Positions 62,692-64,000 of a stretch of DNA of 64,000 bases are shown one piece after another. The stretch is from Fodinicurvata sp. EGI_FJ10296 (GTDB lineage: Bacteria > Pseudomonadota > Alphaproteobacteria > DSM-16000 > Inquilinaceae): the NCBI RefSeq assembly GCF_040712075.1, contig NZ_JBFCVL010000005.1:248001-312000 (forward strand), in the 5' to 3' direction. Within the stretch, counting starts at the first letter, position 1; each line of letters opens with the position of its first letter. The notes under the pieces are model-generated. The model did no database searches and had not been told where the DNA came from. It saw only the letters and a list, made by a program, of their open reading frames with translations. Made by a program: the position numbers and the translations under genes.

Positions 62692-63715
62692 CTTTGCGCT
62701 TCAGCCGCCTGAGCCGGCCGAGTTGAACCAGTCTGTTCGCATGGGCCAGTGCTTCTCCTACGGCAAATGAGATTTCGTGGCTGTCCAGATCGGCCCTGAA
62801 CAGCGTTGTGACGAGATCCGATACGCCGGCGCCGTCCCTGCAGACTTCGAGCGTGCGGTCCAGGCGGCCGACGTGATGGGCGGCGATTTCTTTGGCCCGA
62901 CCGGCGAGCCCGGTAAACGGCACCCCATGACCGGGCAGCGCAATGATGTCGTTTCCAAAGGTTGCCAGTGTGTCGAGCGACTCCAGAAAGGCGCCCAGCG
63001 GATCGGATTCGAGATCCGATGGCCACACGCTGACATTCGGTGTGATTTCGGGCAGAACCTGATCGGCAACGATGATAATGTTGTCCGCTGGCGCTGCAAG
63101 GCAAAGTTGTTCGGGCGCATGGCCTTCGAAGGTCATGCACGACCATTCGCGCCCACCGATGGTCAGCGACATTCCGGCGCGAAGTCGAATGTAGTGCCCC
63201 GGCGGACGGCTTACCGAGCCGCGATACCGGTCGGATCGTTCGGCAAGGGATGCCGCGGTCGGTTCGGGCAAACCCAGTGACCGGTAGGAATCGAGATAGG
63301 ATTGGTGGATATCGTCACGGTCACCGATGGAAAGAAGCCGCGAGACGAGCCAGTCCGCTTGGGTCATCAGCAGCGGCGCGCCGTGCCGGCGGCAGAGCCA
63401 TCCGGCAAGCCCCGCATGATCCGGATGCATATGCGTGGCGATGACGCCTTTCAGCGGGCGCCCGGCCAATGGCCCGTCGAGCAGTCCGGCCCATATATCG
63501 CGCGCCTCTACCAGGTCGAATCCGGTATCGACGATCCAGAATCCCGACACCCCGTCCCGATCAGGATCGTCGTCCAGAACCCAGAGATTCACGTGATTGA
63601 GGCGGAACGGCAGACGCAAACGAACCCAATGGACGCCGGGCGCGACCTGCACCATGTCGCCGCCGCGCGGCACTGTGGTCATGATCGGTTCGAAGTGTCG
63701 GCGGCGTGGCGACAT
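62663..63715 (-). CDS. MBL-fold metallohydrolase with BLACT winged-helix-like end
   Basis: About 350 residues from the ATG at 63715; the frame is open to 63853 and upstream starts (for example 63784) are possible, none with a good ribosome binding site. Motifs: VNLWVLDDD, ATHMHPDHAGLAGWL (HxHxDH), TFEGHAPEQLCL (His), ALPGHGVPF (His). The C-terminus EISFAVGEALAHANRLVQLG is the beta-lactamase-associated winged helix pattern. Hydrolysis of a thioester or phosphodiester is expected; substrate unknown. Confidence 0.91.
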   Translation of the reverse strand: MSPRRRHFEPIMTTVPRGGDMVQVAPGVHWVRLRLPFRLNHVNLWVLDDDPDRDGVSGFWIVDTGFDLVEARDIWAGLLDGPLAGRPLKGVIATHMHPDHAGLAGWLCRRHGAPLLMTQADWLVSRLLSIGDRDDIHQSYLDSYRSLGLPEPTAASLAERSDRYRGSVSRPPGHYIRLRAGMSLTIGGREWSCMTFEGHAPEQLCLAAPADNIIIVADQVLPEITPNVSVWPSDLESDPLGAFLESLDTLATFGNDIIALPGHGVPFTGLAGRAKEIAAHHVGRLDRTLEVCRDGAGVSDLVTTLFRADLDSHEISFAVGEALAHANRLVQLGRLRRLKRKDGTIFFQSE

Positions 63716-63822
63716 GGGGGAGCTCTCGACGGTTGGCGGGACACGAAGGTAGCGTTCGGCTCCCGGCACGGGTAACACATCCATGACCGGATTTTGCGAA
63801 CAATCGAGATTGGCGATAGCGA

Positions 63823-64000
63823 ATGGCGTCGGGACATCCTTGGCTGATACCACTGCCGCGCCGCGTTGCGGTGACCGTTTTCTGCGTCGGGTGGGTCGGG
63901 TTCGAAATCTGGCAGCAAAGCACCATCTGGTTGGTGGTGGCGGCCGCAGTCCTGGTCTATGCCATCTGGGACTTCTTCCTGAGCGGCAATTATGCGGAGT
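63823..64000 (+). CDS. Start of a small membrane protein (3' end outside window)
   Basis: 59 residues visible from the ATG at 63823. Two hydrophobic segments: VAVTVFCVGWVGFEIW and IWLVVAAAVLVYAIWDFFL. It is divergent from the MBL-fold gene and cut by the window end. No family recognised. The start is not supported by a clear ribosome binding site. Confidence 0.5.
   Translation, partial: MASGHPWLIPLPRRVAVTVFCVGWVGFEIWQQSTIWLVVAAAVLVYAIWDFFLSGNYAE

Overview
The window looks like chromosomal DNA of a GC-rich, flagellated alphaproteobacterium, most likely of the Rhodospirillales type. The pointers are ctrA and chpT (alphaproteobacterial cell-cycle phosphorelay), an alphaproteobacterial che operon, a form II-type CO dehydrogenase cluster, alphaproteobacterial NifU-like scaffold proteins, and high GC with dense coding. 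I see no tRNA, rRNA, prophage, insertion sequence or CRISPR array.

Layout. 1-3 kb: the 3' part of an acyl-CoA dehydrogenase, a small unknown gene and a glutathione S-transferase. 3-6 kb: a YcbK-like DUF882 protein and a YcbB-type L,D-transpeptidase on the minus strand. 6-13 kb: a pentapeptide-repeat protein and a very large filamentous-haemagglutinin-like adhesin with a TPS domain, GLUG repeats, YDG-type repeats and a Pro-rich tail. 13-17.6 kb: minus-strand genes for a COG0523 GTPase, a nuclease, a YedK/HMCES-like protein, a DUF192 protein and an HDAC-like deacetylase. 17.7-21.3 kb: a TPP riboswitch followed by thiBPQ. 21.4-32.4 kb: coxG, coxSLM, a terminator, a small unknown gene, coxD, coxE, two XdhC-type genes, a molybdopterin-binding/MobA-like fusion and an IscU/NifU-like scaffold.

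32.4-36.9 kb: a possible tiny membrane peptide, a glutamine amidotransferase, a MATE transporter, a patatin-like lipase and DusA. 37.1-42.4 kb: a compact set of envelope genes (CPBP protease, two beta-lactamase-fold hydrolases, an M23-like protein, a DUF6544-like protein). 42.5-47.6 kb: a FadL-like porin, a DnaJ-like protein, hemN with a perfect FNR box, a second NifU-like scaffold and an Ala-rich lipoprotein. 47.9-57.6 kb: fliJ-fliI divergent from ctrA, then the convergent chpT-cheA-cheY-cheB-cheR block. 57.8-64 kb: a DUF3553 protein, a YcgN protein, an EamA transporter, an ornithine cyclodeaminase-family enzyme, an AMIN-like envelope protein, a second CPBP protein, an MBL-fold hydrolase and the start of a membrane protein.

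How genes work together. The cox block encodes a molybdenum hydroxylase with its maturation factors, and a dedicated Fe-S scaffold gene is translationally coupled at its end. ctrA, chpT, fliIJ and che sit together, so cell-cycle phosphosignalling is linked to motility. The fliI-ctrA intergenic region carries four TTAACC half-sites, which suggests control by CtrA itself. No single gene is wholly without precedent. The most unusual features are the two scaffold paralogs, the che block without a separate cheW, the envelope gene set at 37-42 kb, the homogenised adhesin repeats, and several unexplained inverted repeats in leaders.
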